Source of the DNA: Candidatus Berkelbacteria bacterium
Lineage (GTDB): Bacteria; Patescibacteriota; UBA1384; 2-12-FULL-50-11
Length of the DNA: 18,454 nucleotides
Direction of reading: 5' to 3'
Assembly (NCBI GenBank): GCA_024654065.1
Contig: JANLIQ010000004.1
Coordinates: forward strand, 1-18,454
The notes below the pieces were generated by a model that did no database searches, was not told the DNA's origin, and worked only from the letters and a program-made list of their open reading frames with translations. This document shows, one piece after another, positions 18,087 to 18,454 of this stretch; the stretch's first letter is position 1, and each line of letters starts with the position of its first letter. Made by a program: the position numbers and the translations under genes.

Positions 18087-18454
18087 TTGGAAACCTTAAG
18101 CGGTATTCGTAAACCCATCTTTGGACTGTTCCTGTTTAGTCTGCTCTGTGGCTTTGGAAAACACCTAGCCGCTAACAGCACCTATCAGGAATACAACAAC
18201 CAAATAACTGTGGTTGCCAAGATGAGCACTGCGCTCCATGAGCTTGAAACAAGAGTTCAGACAGCGAAGATCGATCATCCGAAATACACTACTGATCTCA
18301 ACGTTGACGACTTGGTTGCGGCAATAAATCAAGAGAAACTGGCCCTTGAAAAGGCTGACGATACTCCTGATCCGCGCCCAGTCTCGTCGGAAAGTGCTCG
18401 CGCCAAAGTAGTTGTGGCCAGAGTTAAACGACAGATCGATACCGTTAATTCGAC
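18087..18454 (+). CDS. Membrane-anchored or secreted protein, 3' part outside the window
   Basis: A TTG at 18087 follows AGGAGG (18073-18078) by eight bases and opens a frame to the end of the window. It reads METLSGIRKPIFGLFLFSLL at the start, with a single hydrophobic segment (about 10-25), then a charged helical region (ITVVAKMSTALHELETRVQT and following). No family is recognised. Its design (Shine-Dalgarno-led, N-terminal membrane segment, helical tail) resembles the gene at 13388. The frame has at least 122 codons. Confidence 0.78.
   Translation, partial: METLSGIRKPIFGLFLFSLLCGFGKHLAANSTYQEYNNQITVVAKMSTALHELETRVQTAKIDHPKYTTDLNVDDLVAAINQEKLALEKADDTPDPRPVSSESARAKVVVARVKRQIDTVNS

Noticed and set aside
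1..18454. CRISPR array or cas locus linked to the Cas4-like nuclease
   Set aside because: No regularly spaced direct repeats with unique spacers of typical length and no other cas gene are visible; joint repeats are hundreds of bases apart.

Overview
The window looks like a chromosomal segment of a small-genome bacterium, most likely a member of the Patescibacteria (Candidate Phyla Radiation). This is an inference. It rests on a group I intron in a tRNA gene, a tRNA without encoded CCA, a miniature DnaJ, many membrane-anchored proteins of unknown function, several toxin-antitoxin modules and frequent leaderless-looking genes. TGA acts as an ordinary stop codon (for example in the genes ending at 4094, 13702 and 15077), so the code appears to be table 11.

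Layout. Bases 3-297 hold a tRNA-Lys(UUU) gene split by a 223-nt group I intron. The minus-strand stop codon of a small diguanylate cyclase overlaps the last three bases of the tRNA. Next come a membrane protein with a CTG start, an acidic unknown protein, and a decayed copy of the 3' end of dnaJ. From 2.6 to 6.8 kb lie a nitronate monooxygenase-like flavoenzyme, two unknown proteins, and an overlapping metallophosphoesterase-dnaJ pair divergent from a YbjQ-family gene. From 6.8 to 11.3 kb is a run of envelope proteins: a HExxH protease-like protein, a DcrB/PsbP-like protein, a multi-pass protein, a Cna_B/SpaA-like protein, an M23-like protein, and a GyrI-like protein.

From about 11.4 kb to the end the region is accessory in character. 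Two paralogous, possibly nuclease-like genes (the first with a frameshift) each face a convergent minus-strand small-RNA-like unit. They are followed by an AbrB-Doc pair, a small secreted or anchored protein, a hicB-hicA-PD-(D/E)XK nuclease operon, two unknown genes, an RHH-PIN pair, a Bro-N protein and a partial membrane protein. A short repeat built on CGAAAATCCAGA sits at the joints between modules from 11.4 to 13.8 kb, so this stretch resembles a tandem array of small cassettes.

Initiation. Two modes are visible. Ten genes have a -10-like hexamer followed by exactly six bases and then ATG, with no Shine-Dalgarno site, as expected for leaderless mRNAs. Others have a purine-rich Shine-Dalgarno site 5-8 bases before the start, often with TTG, GTG or CTG. 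This pattern was used to correct several start sites.
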